NCBI GenBank assembly: GCA_964523295.1
Contig: CAZGAH010000021.1
Span: forward strand, 1 to 55,049
Source of the DNA: CAZGAH01 sp964523295
GTDB taxonomy: Bacteria; Desulfobacterota; Desulfovibrionia; Desulfovibrionales; Desulfovibrionaceae
Length of the DNA: 55,049 bases
Direction of reading: 5' to 3'
The position numbers and the translations under genes were made by a program. The notes under the pieces were generated by a model. It saw nothing but the letters and a program-made list of their open reading frames with translations. It was not told the origin of the DNA and made no database searches. Shown in pieces: positions 34,466 through 43,572 of the stretch. Numbering within the stretch: position 1 is the stretch's first letter; each line of letters opens with the position of its first letter.

Positions 34466-35266
34466 ATGATACTGGGAATCGATGTCGGCTCCCGATCCAT
34501 CGAGATCGTCGGGCTGCGTGAGAACGAGGTGGTGGAGAAGCGCCAGGCGCCCACCACCTTTCATCCTCTGGATCAGGTGCGCCGACTGCTGGACGGGCTG
34601 GATGCACAACTGGCCGTGGCCACGGGGTATGGCCGGAAGCTGGTCCAGGACATGAACCTGGGCCTGCGCGTGGAAGTCATCACCGAGATCAAGGCGCACG
34701 CCCTGGGGGCCTGGGCGCAGTACCCGCAGGCACGGACGGTCCTCGACATCGGAGGCCAGGATACCAAAGCCCTGACGCTCGGTCCCGACGGTCGGGTTGA
34801 ACGCTTCGAGATGAATGATCGTTGCGCCGCAGGCACCGGAAAATTTCTGGAGCATACGGCGGGGATATTTCAAGTGCCCGTCGGCGAGTTCGGCGCCTAT
34901 GCCCTGCAGGGCGATAATGCGCCCGTTATCAACTCCATGTGTACGGTTTTCGCCGAAACCGAGGCAACCTCGCTCATGGCGCAAGGCATACGTCCGGAAA
35001 ACATCGCTCTTGCGCTGCACATGTCCATCGTGCGGCGCACGACGAACATGCTTCACCGCGTCGGACTTCACGCTCCGCTGGTTTTCGTCGGCGGAGTGGC
35101 CAGAAATCCCTGCATCCGTCACCTCCTGGCCCACCAGACCGGCTTCTCCCCCGGCGCAACGCTGCTCATTCCGGATGAGCCGGACATGACCGGAGCCCTG
35201 GGCGCGGCGCTCTGGGGCTCTTCGCTCCAGGCGGATCGAACAATTCCTTCGCCCTTGACAGTCTAG
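34466..35266 (+). CDS. ATP-dependent activase of the double-cubane protein (BadF/HgdC family)
   Basis: A 266-residue ASKHA-fold ATPase that donates low-potential electrons to its partner upon ATP hydrolysis. The phosphate loop is MILGIDVGSRSIEIVGL. The [4Fe-4S] cysteines, one per monomer pair, are in EMNDRCAAGTGKFLEHTAGI and NSMCTVFAETEATSLMAQGI, and TVLDIGGQDTKALTL and VFVGGVARNPCIR complete the ATPase motifs. The ATG at 34466 lies four bases after the stop of the partner gene. The gene is followed by a series of hairpins. Confidence 0.92.
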   Translation: MILGIDVGSRSIEIVGLRENEVVEKRQAPTTFHPLDQVRRLLDGLDAQLAVATGYGRKLVQDMNLGLRVEVITEIKAHALGAWAQYPQARTVLDIGGQDTKALTLGPDGRVERFEMNDRCAAGTGKFLEHTAGIFQVPVGEFGAYALQGDNAPVINSMCTVFAETEATSLMAQGIRPENIALALHMSIVRRTTNMLHRVGLHAPLVFVGGVARNPCIRHLLAHQTGFSPGATLLIPDEPDMTGALGAALWGSSLQADRTIPSPLTV

Positions 35267-35294
35267 CGCAGTTTCGCCTTGAAACAAGGCTCTG

Positions 35295-35323
35295 CCCTGA
35301 AACAATGTCCCATTGTTTCAGGG
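35295..35323. repeat. Perfect 13-base palindrome
   Basis: CCCTGAAACAATG pairs with CATTGTTTCAGGG around TCC. It lies 29 bases after the activase gene and is not followed by a T run. Confidence 0.7.
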
Positions 35324-35332
35324 AACTGCACA

Positions 35333-35367
35333 AGAGCATCTAAACTTTTTCAAAGTTAAGATGCTCT
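35333..35367. repeat. Near-perfect palindrome
   Basis: AGAGCATCT and AACTTT pair with AAAGTT and AGATGCTCT around TTC, with a single A-A mismatch. Such elements often recur in a genome, but only one copy is seen in this window. Confidence 0.7.
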
Positions 35368-35376
35368 AGTAACCAG

Positions 35377-35410
35377 AACGGCCCCGGGAAAGAAGCCGCC
35401 GGGGCCGTTT
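35377..35410. terminator. Bidirectional terminator between activase and mop
   Basis: AACGGCCCCGG (35377-35387) pairs with CCGGGGCCGTT (35399-35409) and is followed by TTT on the plus strand. On the minus strand it lies 20 bases after the mop stop codon. The geometry fits an intrinsic terminator serving both converging units. Confidence 0.75.
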
Positions 35411-35430
35411 GCCCCGGCGGCCTGCTCCGA

Positions 35431-35640
35431 CTACCCTTTCACCGGCACGACGTGAATGGCCTTGATGAGCAGCGTCACCTCGTCGCCCGGCGCCAGGGCC
35501 AGATCCTTGACCGAATCGGTAGTCAGCACCGAGGCCATGTTGCAGGGCTGGGCAACCGTGAACTTCACCTGCGACATGATATCGCCTTGTTTTACCTCCG
35601 ACACCGTGGCCTTGATCTGATTTCGTGCTCCGTAGCGCAT
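35431..35640 (-). CDS. mop: Molbindin-type molybdate-binding protein Mop
   Basis: A 69-residue single TOBE/Mop domain: RNQIKATVSEVKQGDIMSQV, then KFTVAQPCNMASVLTTDSVK and DLALAPGDEVTLLIKAIHVV. It has the S-x-x-x-L-T-x-x-S-V ligand-loop pattern of molbindins, which store molybdate or tungstate as oligomers. The start at 35640 is supported by GGGAGG eight bases upstream; a longer frame to 35715 has none. No modABC genes are near. In a sulfate reducer it would support molybdenum- or tungsten-dependent formate dehydrogenases. Confidence 0.9.
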   Translation of the reverse strand: MRYGARNQIKATVSEVKQGDIMSQVKFTVAQPCNMASVLTTDSVKDLALAPGDEVTLLIKAIHVVPVKG

Positions 35641-36002
35641 ATCGCCCTCCCTGGTTGAGTGTTTGCAGACATTACACTGCATTTTATCGAAGCCTGAGCG
35701 GACAATACAATTCATTCTTCCAATCGTTGGACCGCGTACTCATTATTTCCGTCTATACCATACCCCATGCGGCAGCCCGGAAAGGCCGCCCGGATTCAAC
35801 GGTCCCGTTGTTTGCACCTGGGCCTGGGCCTGGGCCTGGCGCAGCACCGAATGCAAAATGCTCGTACGGGCATCTTTCCCCGCTGAGAATCGCCTTTGCC
35901 TGGCTGCACGTCAGCTCCGCGAAGGGACTTGACTGACCGGGAAGATCGAAAACAGCATACTGAAATATAACGCTTCAGAATTACAGTTTGTTTTTTTGAA
36001 GC
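35641..36002. other. Intergenic region between divergent mop and histidine kinase genes
   Basis: No supported gene in about 360 bases. TGCAG (35664-35668) and CTGCA (35677-35681) form a small inverted repeat in the mop upstream region. A microsatellite of CCTGGG units lies at 35817-35839. The A+T-rich right part leads into the kinase promoter. Confidence 0.45.
35817..35839. repeat. CCTGGG hexamer microsatellite
   Basis: Almost four tandem copies of CCTGGG. It is outside genes and has no obvious role. Confidence 0.6.
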
Positions 36003-36031
36003 TTGCAGAAATGGAAATAGTGGCGTATAAT
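36003..36031 (+). promoter_or_regulatory. Sigma-70-type promoter for the hybrid kinase gene
   Basis: TTGCAG (36003-36008) and a perfect TATAAT (36026-36031) are separated by 17 bases in an A+T-rich stretch, 52 bases before the kinase ATG. Confidence 0.55.
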
Positions 36032-36082
36032 TTCATTGTTTAATCTGGACGAATTTCATCCTGCGGCCCGTATGGCCGCGTA

Positions 36083-39000
36083 ATGTCCCGTGAAAAAGCG
36101 ACAACGCCGATGGACAGCGAGTCATTCGTCAAGCTCGTATTGAATATCTCCCTGCTGCTTAGCGCGGCGTTGTTGTTCGATGTCCTTGTTGTCCGCTGGA
36201 AGGGCAACTGGACGCTTTTTCGCCAGTTCGTGACCGGGTTCGCCCTCGGTGCCATCGGCCTGGTGATCATGCAGACGCCATGGACCTTCATGCCCGGCGT
36301 TGTCTTCGATACGCGCTCCGTGCTGCTTGGCGTCACCGGGCTCTTTTTCGGAACACTCCCCGCAGCGATCGTCGTGATNNNNNNNNNNCTGCCTTTCGCG
36401 CGTATCTGGGCGGCCCGGGCGCCTGGACCGGGGTCTGCGTCATCGTCGCCTCCGGATTGATCGGTGTCATCTGGCGCCATGCCCGAAAACGCCGGCTCGA
36501 AGACGCGACCTTCGGCGAACTTTTTCTGTTCGGACTGGCCGTCCACGGTGTCATGCTTGCTCTGATGTTCACGCTACCCCGGGAAATCGCCCTGCGCGTG
36601 CTTTCTACGATCACCCTGCCGGTGCTGACTCTCTTCCCGATCGGAACGGCCTTGCTGGGCAGCGTCCTGACCGGCCGGCTGGTGCGCGAGCGCTCCAGCG
36701 AGGCCTTGCGCTGGAGCGAGGAACGGCACCGGGCTTTATTCGACGCGGTCCTGGATCCCATTCTGGTGGCCGACCGGGACAGCGGCCGCATCATCGAATG
36801 CAACACCGCCGCGCAGGCGGTTTTCGGACGCACGCGCGACGAACTCGTCGGACAGCACCAGAGCGTCTTGCACCCGGAGGCTTTCATCGGGGCTAATGGC
36901 TTCAATCCCGAATTCAAGGCCCTTACCCTCAAACCCGGGCTGGTCGACAACGTCCCCTTTCTCTGCGCCAGGGACGAAGTCCGCTTCATGCAGGTTCAGG
37001 CCAGCCACTATGCGATAGGGGCGCAACAACTCATTGTCGGCGTGTTCCGCGACGTCACGGACAAGAAACAGGGCGAGGTCGCCCTGAAGGAACGCGAGGC
37101 CTTCATCCGTTCGATCATGGACAATCTGCCCGTCGGCATCGCCGTCAACGCCGTGTCTCCGGACGTCCACTTCCACTACATGAACGATAATTTCCCCCGC
37201 TTTTACCAAACGACCAGGGAAGCGATTTCGGGGGAGGATGGGTTTTGGGAGGCCGTGTACGAGGACTCCGAGTTCCGGGCCACAATACGGCGTCGGGTCC
37301 TGGACGACTGCGCGAGCGGCGATCCTGGGCGCATGATCTGGGAGGACGTACCCATCGCCCGCAAAGGCCGGCCAACCGCGTATATCACCGCGCGCAACAT
37401 TCCCCTTGCGGAAAAAGGGGTCATGATTTCCACGGTCTGGGACGTGACCGGGCGCAAGCGGGCGGAACTGGCGCTACGCGAGAGCGAGGAGCGCTACAGC
37501 GCTCTGTTCAACCAGTCGCAGGACGCCATTGCCATTCAGGAGGGACTGCCGCCGGTCTTCACCTGGGTCAACCCCGCCTTTTGCACGCTCTTCGGGTACA
37601 CAGCGGAGGAAATGCTCGCGATGCCGTCCGCGGCGATATGGAACCTGGTGCACCCCGAAGACAGAGACAAGGTGCGGCAAAGCCTCTTCGCCAGGATTGA
37701 GGGCCAGCTGGATAGCGTGCATCATGAATTTCGTATCGTGCGCAAGGACGGCGGTATCCGCTGGGTGGATGTCATGGGCAAGCGCATTCAGCACGAAGGG
37801 CGGTCGATGAACATGTCCATCTACCGCGACACCACGGAGATGAGGGCCGCGCAGGCCGATATCAAGGCCAACGAGGCCCGTCTGCTCGCCCTTGTCGATC
37901 TCCTGCAGCATCCCTTCAGCACGGGGCAGGATTTTCTGGCGCACGCGCTGGAGGAATCCATCCGGCTCACGGGCAGCGTGATCGGCTACATCTATCACTA
38001 TGACGCCGGGCAGGAGCGCTTTTTCCTCAACACCTGGTCGAAGGAGGTCCTGAGCGCGTGCAGAGTCCAGGAATCCGCGGACTGCATCGACCTGCAGCAA
38101 GCCGGGCTGTGGGCCGAAGTCGTGCGCCAGGGCAAACCCCTTGTCATCAACGAATTCCAGACGGAGCATCCCGCGAAACGAGGCTTCCCGGAGGGACACA
38201 TCCCCCTGCACTCGTTCATGAGCATTCCGGTCTTCAGGGGCGAGACCATCGTTGCCGTGGTCGCCGTGGCCAACAAGGCGAATGGATACAGCGCCACGGA
38301 TGTCTATCAGCTGACGCTGCTCATGGATGCGGTCTGGACGGTGCTGGACCGTCACGCTGCGGAGGCTGCCCTGTGCGAGCGGGAGGCGCAACTCGCCTCG
38401 CTGAGCGACAATCTTCCTGCCGGCATCGTCTATCAGCTCGATTCCGGCCTGGACGGTCAATCCCGCCGGATTACCTACGTCAGCGCAGGAGTTGAGCATT
38501 TGCACGGCGTCAGCGTGGAAGAGGCCATGGCGGACGCGCGGTGTATTTACGATCAGATTGTCGAGGACGACCTCCCGCTGCTCGTCGAGCGCGAAACGCT
38601 TTCCCTGGCTACCATGACGCCCTTCAATCTCGAAGTGCGCTTCACTCTTCCCGCGGGTGAGGAGCGCTGGCGATATCTGGCCTCGGCGCCGAGAAAGCTG
38701 TCCAACGGGCACGTGGTCTGGGATGGCATCGAGATCGACATCGACGAACTCATGAAGGCGAAAGAGGCCGCCGAGGCGGCAAACAGGGCCAAATCCGAAT
38801 TCCTGGCCAACATGAGCCACGAAATCCGTACCCCGGTCAACGGCGTGATGGGCATGTTGCAGCTCATGCAGACCACCAGACTGAGCGAGGAGCAGGTGGA
38901 ATACGCCAGCATGGCGGTCCAGTCGTGCACGCGGCTGACCCGGCTGATGAGCGACATTCTCGACCTGTCGCGCATCGAGGCGGGGAGCATGACGCTTGCG

Positions 39001-39945
39001 CTCGAGGATGTCGGCGTCGCCGATATTCTCCGTGCCGTGGAGCAACTTTTCCAGCCGGCAGCGGCGCAACAGGGGCTCGCACTGACCGTCGTCACGGACC
39101 CGTCGATTCCGCAGGTGGTGCGCGGCGATGCGGTGCGCGTGCAGCAGGTGCTCAACAACCTGGTGGGGAATGCCCTGAAATTCACGGCGCACGGCCAGGT
39201 ATCGCTCACGGCGTCCATCCTGCCGCGTTCCCGCCAGGACATCGTGTGGATTCTCTTTACCGTGGCCGACACCGGCATCGGCATCGCGGACCATACCCTG
39301 AGTGAACTCTTCGAACCCTTTACCCAGGCCGAGGGCAGTTTCACCCGGCGGTATCAGGGCGCGGGGCTTGGGCTGGCGATCGTCAAACGGCTGGTGTCCA
39401 TGATGGACGGAGCCATTACCGTGGACAGCGAGCCGGGCGTCGGCACGACGTTTTACGTCTCCATTCCCTTCCAGCGCGGCGCCGCCCTCCTGCCGAGCGC
39501 GCCGGCAGAGCACAGGCCGCGGACCGGGGACAAGGACATCGGGCGGGTGCTTCTCGTCGAAGACGATCTGGTCAGCCGCTTCACCGCGGCCAGGCAGCTG
39601 GAAAAGGCCGGGTTCCGCGTGCACACTGCCGCTGATGGCCAGAAGGCCCTGGAGACTCTGGCCAGCCAGCCCTGCGACATCGTGGTCATGGATATCCAGA
39701 TGCCGCTCTTGGACGGCGTCGAAGCGGCCAGGGCGATCCGGGCCGGCCAGGCAGGCCAGGACAACGTCGCCATCCCCATCATCGCCATGACCGCCTATGC
39801 CCTGCCCGAGGACAGAAAGCGCTTTCTGGCCGTCGGCATGGACGATTACATCGCCAAGCCCTTCGAGATGGAGCAATTGATACGCAGCGTCAGGAGTCTG
39901 ATGCAGGGCAGAACGGGCGGCGGTGATCGTCCTGTCGTGTCGTGA
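36083..39945 (+). CDS. Large hybrid histidine kinase with 5TM-LytS sensor, PAS and GAF domains (assembly gap inside)
   Basis: A membrane sensor of about 1284 residues. The N-terminus has a 5-helix LytS-type module (SLLLSAALLFDVLVVRWKGN, DTRSVLLGVTGLFFGTLPAA, then after the gap AYLGGPGAWTGVCVIVASGL). Soluble domains follow in order: three PAS domains (from about residue 213; ALFDAVLDPILVADRDSG, IRSIMDNLPVGIAVNAV, ALFNQSQDAIAIQEGLPP), one GAF domain (about 595-765), another PAS, the HisKA domain (FLANMSHEIRTPVNGVMGML, phosphohistidine near 911), HATPase_c (NLVGNALKF, VADTGIGI, GAGLGLAIVKR) and a C-terminal receiver (VVMDIQMPLLDGVEAARAI). Ten N at 36379-36388 break the frame; the true gap must be two bases modulo three. 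The 3' end overlaps the convergent methyltransferase gene by 56 bases. The ligand is unknown. Confidence 0.9.
36379..36388. other. Assembly gap (10 N) inside the hybrid kinase gene
   Basis: Ten N. The upstream frame (PAAIVV) and the downstream frame (AFRAYLGGPG) join only with a gap of two bases modulo three. A gap of two bases would give a continuous helix of the expected length. Confidence 0.8.
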
Positions 39946-41015
39946 ACTGCGCAGCGCCCCGATCGATCGGACGCTGCACCCCGAGCGTCAGCGTGAGTTC
40001 GTGCTTGTTGTGAAAGAGATGCCCGAGCCAGGCGCCGGGCAGGGCGGCGAAGCGGCGGACGAGGGCCTGGTCGGCCGGCCCCTGGAATTTGACCGTGCAG
40101 ACGAAGCGTAGGCAGGACCCCAGGTCGAGCCAGCGTTCAAGCCAGGCCAGCAGCCGCTCCGGATAGCAGGCCATGTCGCAGAACAGCCAGTCCGCGGCCC
40201 CGACCTGGCGGGGATCCAGGCCGAAGCCGCTGCCCTGGCAGAATTCCACGCCCGGCAGCCGGGCGATCCACTCCGCGAGCGGCGACTTGTCCACGCTGAA
40301 CACCCGGGCGCCCAGCGTCTGCAATACCCAGGTCCATCCGCCCGGGCTGCTGCCCAGATCCAGGCAGAGTTCGCCCGGCCGCGGCCGCAGGCCCGCCAGC
40401 GTGAGCAGTTCCCACAGCTTGAGATAGGCCCGGTTTGGCGGCCCGGTCCGGTCTTCTTCGAAAAGGACCTCNNNNNNNNNNGGAACAGCTCGCTGAGCTC
40501 AGAATCAGGTCCGGCGTCCACAGGGTCCAGCTCCCGAGGGGGGCGGTCGGCGCCGGATCCCCGAAGCGCAGCGCTCGGGCCGAAACCCTGGGCAGCTGTT
40601 CCTGGATCAAGGCCGCCCGGCGGTGGTGGCGCAGGCTGAGCAGCGACCAGTTCCGGCCCAAGGCCCGCAATTGACGCGCAGCGTCGGATATCGAACTCAC
40701 GCGCAGCCACTGCGGCGCCTGCCAGATGTTCTGCGCCCAGCAGGACGCGCGCGGCGGGCCTGGTGCGAAGACCAGCCTGTCGCGCACGGCAAGTCCCGCC
40801 TCGCGGCCTCCCAGCTCCGCGACAAGCTCGGCGGTGAACCCCGCGGGCGCGTAGTACAGGGTAAAGACGTCGCCAGGGCCGGGCAGCGGCGCCGTTGTGA
40901 GCGCGTCCGGCAGAGATGGCGTCCGGTCGCCTGCGTCCGGCTTCGCGTCGGAAGGGGCGTGGCGCTTGTCACGGAGCAGGCGACGTCCGCGGCCTGAAGG
41001 CGTGTCCTGTGGCAT
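39890..41015 (-). CDS. RlmM-like SAM-dependent rRNA 2'-O-ribose methyltransferase (assembly gap inside)
   Basis: An FtsJ-fold methyltransferase of about 371 residues plus the gap. The N-terminal part (FTLYYAPAGFTAELVAELGG and SLLSLRHHRRAALIQEQLPR) resembles the N-terminal domain of RlmM-type enzymes. After the gap, RTGPPNRAYLKLWELL, the SAM site CLDLGSSPGGWTWVLQTLGA, VDKSPLAEWIA, ADWLFCDMACYPERL, RFVCTVKFQG and HNKHELTLTLG supply the K-D-K-E catalytic tetrad of ribose methyltransferases. The start at 41015 (MPQDTPSGRGRRLL) is the first plausible ATG after the neighbouring thioesterase gene. Ten N at 40472-40481 break the frame; the real gap is a multiple of three. Target is probably 23S rRNA; this is family inference. 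Confidence 0.8.
40472..40481. other. Assembly gap (10 N) inside the RlmM-like gene
   Basis: Ten N. On the minus strand the frame before (DLILSSASCS) and after (EVLFEEDRTGPP) agree with a true gap divisible by three. Confidence 0.8.
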
Positions 41016-41025
41016 GAGCGGGGTC

Positions 41026-41469
41026 TCAGTCCGTGGGTTCCCTGTCCGGACTGACGACCTGATCGAAACAGGCCGCGCCGTCGGGGTCGGGGTACTGCGA
41101 GCGGTAGGCCGTGCGGACCGGAAGCGGGGCTTTTTTCCCCTTGGCGGTAACGCGGACAAAGGTGATGGTGGTGGTAAACACGAGCTTTTCCGCCATGGCG
41201 CCGGGTTCGTCGGCATAGACGTGAACGCGGTAGGTGACCGAGCTCACCCCTTGGCGCAGAGGCAGAACATTGAAGCGCAGGATCGACCCGCAGTGTACCG
41301 CCTCCTTGAAGACGATGTTGTCCATGGCCATGGTCACCAGCGTACACCCTGGAAAGTCGAGCGAGGCCACCAGCCAGGAGTATTCGTCCACCCATTTCAA
41401 CATGGAGCCGCCGAAAAGGAAGCCATGGTGATTCAGGTGCTCGGGCCGGACCAGCGTGTAGTTGTCCAT
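41026..41469 (-). CDS. Acyl-CoA thioesterase, YciA-type hotdog fold
   Basis: A 147-residue single hotdog domain. The signature RPEHLNHHGFLFGGSMLKWV followed by DEYSWLVA is the catalytic region of YciA/BFIT-type thioesterases, with the helix carrying the acidic residue. VTMAMDNIVFKEAVHCGSIL and VTYRVHVYADEPG form the following strands. It hydrolyses acyl-CoA to free acid and CoA, but the chain length preferred cannot be told. GGAGA precedes ATG. It is 10 bases upstream of the RlmM-like gene and probably shares its message. Confidence 0.87.
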   Translation of the reverse strand: MDNYTLVRPEHLNHHGFLFGGSMLKWVDEYSWLVASLDFPGCTLVTMAMDNIVFKEAVHCGSILRFNVLPLRQGVSSVTYRVHVYADEPGAMAEKLVFTTTITFVRVTAKGKKAPLPVRTAYRSQYPDPDGAACFDQVVSPDREPTD

Positions 41470-41924
41470 TGCGATATCTCCGGCGCGCGCGGCAAAGCGT
41501 ACGGCGCCCTGTTGACAGTTGTTGTGTGCGGAAGAGCGACGCCACCGATATCCCGCGCGAGTCGCGGGCCCCGACGCGCACCCCCGACTCCGCGCCCCGG
41601 CAATTATCCGATCCTACCCGCCAGGGCGGGGAAGTCAATGGCCGTGGGCGCAGCCTTGGCTTTCGCCTCGCTGAATCGATCGAATAGGGTAGACGTTTGC
41701 TGAGATTTGTCGTTTGTGGGGGTACTGTGCGGTCGGGGCCATATGTCGGGCACACGTTGCGTTCAATCGAGACTTGGGGCATGTTTACGTCAGGCAGGGT
41801 CTTTTGCCGGACTATCCAGGCTGGACTCTGCACAGCCGCGGGGCGGGCGGCAAGCCAGGCCGCAGGATGTCAACAGCCCGACCCCGCGAACGCTACATTT
41901 GCGCCGCGTCGGCCAGGGAGGACA
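41470..41924. other. Divergent promoter region of thioesterase and OsmC genes
   Basis: No supported gene in 455 bases. A small stem (CCCGCC / GGCGGG) lies near 41620. The region from 41680 to 41760 is less GC-rich and may hold the OsmC promoter. Confidence 0.4.
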
Positions 41925-42395
41925 ATGCCTGTGGATACGGTCGTCACTGTCAGCTTTCACGAGGGGAAACGGGTCGATGCGCATATCGACGGCCAGGTGA
42001 TCCGGACGGATCAATCCGTCGCCAACGGAGGTGCGGGGCTGGCGCCGGAGCCTTTCTCGCTCTTTCTGGCCTCCATTGCCTCCTGCGCCGGATTTTACGC
42101 CATGCAGTTCTGCCAGGCGCGCACAATCGATACGCAGGGGCTGGGCCTTTCCATGCATTGCGTCTGGGATGACCAGTCCAGGCGCTACGCCAGGATAACG
42201 TTTGCCCTGCAGCTGCCGGCGGGCTTTCCCCAAAAGTATCACAAGGCGTTGCAACGCGCCGTGGATGCCTGCATGGTGAAAAAGCATATCCTTACGCCGC
42301 CTGAATTCGAGGTGGTCCTGTCGGCGGCCGATCCGGTCGAGGCTTCCCTACCCGTCGCTGCGGGCGAAGCGCAGCCCGCCGACGTCGTGCGCTAA
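41925..42395 (+). CDS. OsmC/YhfA-family thiol peroxidase-like protein
   Basis: A 156-residue OsmC-fold protein. The family pattern is seen in VTVSFHEGKRVDAHIDGQVI, PEPFSLFLASIASCAGFYAM and QFCQARTIDTQGLGLSM, with two cysteines (S-C-A-G and F-C-Q-A) placed as the redox pair. The C-terminal RAVDACMVKKHILTPPEFEV is typical of the YhfA/YmaD subgroup. Members reduce organic hydroperoxides or handle sulfur species. The start at 41925 is set by GGGAGG seven bases upstream; longer frames have no such site. It precedes the DUF3179 gene by 13 bases. Confidence 0.87.
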   Translation: MPVDTVVTVSFHEGKRVDAHIDGQVIRTDQSVANGGAGLAPEPFSLFLASIASCAGFYAMQFCQARTIDTQGLGLSMHCVWDDQSRRYARITFALQLPAGFPQKYHKALQRAVDACMVKKHILTPPEFEVVLSAADPVEASLPVAAGEAQPADVVR

Positions 42396-42408
42396 AGGCT
42401 GCGGCCCC

Positions 42409-43509
42409 ATGAAACACCGTCCCATTTTCGGCGCCCTGCTGCTCCTTTCCTGGCTGGTCTTCGCAGGCCCGGCGCGGGGCATGGAGACCATGTCCCAGCT
42501 CAGCGATTCCATTGCCGAGGATCGGCTGAGCGCCCTGGAAGATATCATCATCGAAACCGGCCTGGCGCGCGAAAACATCCCGGCCATCGATCGCCCCGTT
42601 TTCACGAGCACGGAAGACGCCTCGCTGGCTAACGACAGCAAGGACATCGTCTTTGTGGCCGAATTCGGGCCTGAGGACGTGCGTATCTATCCCCAGCTCG
42701 TGCTCGTCTGGCACGAGATCGTCAATGATGTGCTCGGGGAGCAAAAGATATCCGTCACCTACTGCCCCTTGACCGGCTCGGTCATCGGATTCAAGGGCCA
42801 GGTCGGACGGTTCGAAACCACCTTCGGCACCACGGGCAAGCTTGTGAACAACAACCTGCTCATGTACGACCGTTCCACGAACAGCCAATGGCCGCAGATT
42901 TTCGGTTTTGCCATCACCGGTCCGCTCCGGGGCAAGGAGCTGAGCACCTTTCCCTTGCTCTGGACCACGTGGGCCAGGGCCAAGGCCCGCTATCCGGCGG
43001 CCAGGGTGCTGTCCCGCACCACGGGCTTCCGCCGCTCCTACGGACGCGACCCGTATGGCTCGTACACGCGCTCGGGCACTTATTACTCCAATCACGTCAT
43101 CGCCTATCGCCTGAGCTACTTCGACAAGCGCCTGCCGCCCAAAGAGCGGATACTCGGCATCAAGACCGAGGGCGTACGCGCGGCGCTCGTGCGCAGCGTG
43201 GCCATGCAGCAGCCCGTGCTGTCCTTCGATCCGGGAGAGCCCTTCGTCTCGTTTTACGACCCGGCCCTGGACACTGTCCGCGTCTTCGAGGCCCGGCACC
43301 GCGGGCGGACCATGCAGTTCTATTTCTCGGACAACAAGCGTTACGACCGCGAGACCGGCTCGGAGTGGTCGGTCACCGGCAGGGCCTCGGCCGGCGCGCT
43401 GCAGGGGGTGCAACTCGTCCCCGCGGCGGCCTTCGACTGCATGTGGTTTGCCTGGGCCGCCTTTTTTCCGGATTCGGATATCATCGACGGTACGGTCCCT
43501 GCGGAATGA
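42409..43509 (+). CDS. Exported DUF3179 protein
   Basis: A 366-residue protein with a Sec-type signal (PIFGALLLLSWLVFAGPARG). The DUF3179 hallmark is ISVTYCPLTGSVIGFKGQVG, then FGTTGKLVNNNLLMYDRSTN with SQWPQIFGFAITGPLRGKEL. The cysteine-proline-leucine motif is conserved across the family. The function is unknown in every member I recall; the fold may bind a metal or thiol through that motif. It is coupled to the OsmC gene 13 bases upstream and lies 63 bases before the HAD gene. Confidence 0.87.
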   Translation: MKHRPIFGALLLLSWLVFAGPARGMETMSQLSDSIAEDRLSALEDIIIETGLARENIPAIDRPVFTSTEDASLANDSKDIVFVAEFGPEDVRIYPQLVLVWHEIVNDVLGEQKISVTYCPLTGSVIGFKGQVGRFETTFGTTGKLVNNNLLMYDRSTNSQWPQIFGFAITGPLRGKELSTFPLLWTTWARAKARYPAARVLSRTTGFRRSYGRDPYGSYTRSGTYYSNHVIAYRLSYFDKRLPPKERILGIKTEGVRAALVRSVAMQQPVLSFDPGEPFVSFYDPALDTVRVFEARHRGRTMQFYFSDNKRYDRETGSEWSVTGRASAGALQGVQLVPAAAFDCMWFAWAAFFPDSDIIDGTVPAE

Positions 43510-43572
43510 AGCGCAACGATTGATGCGCGGCCTCTGCACGGCTGTTCCGACAACACGTCTCCCGGATCAGTT

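Noticed and set aside
35625..35936. Plus-strand frames with G-P or A-W repeats
   Set aside because: The repeats come from the CCTGGG microsatellite; no ribosome binding site or homology.
37474..39876. Open frame of 800 codons on the minus strand
   Set aside because: Antisense of the hybrid kinase; no recognisable domain.
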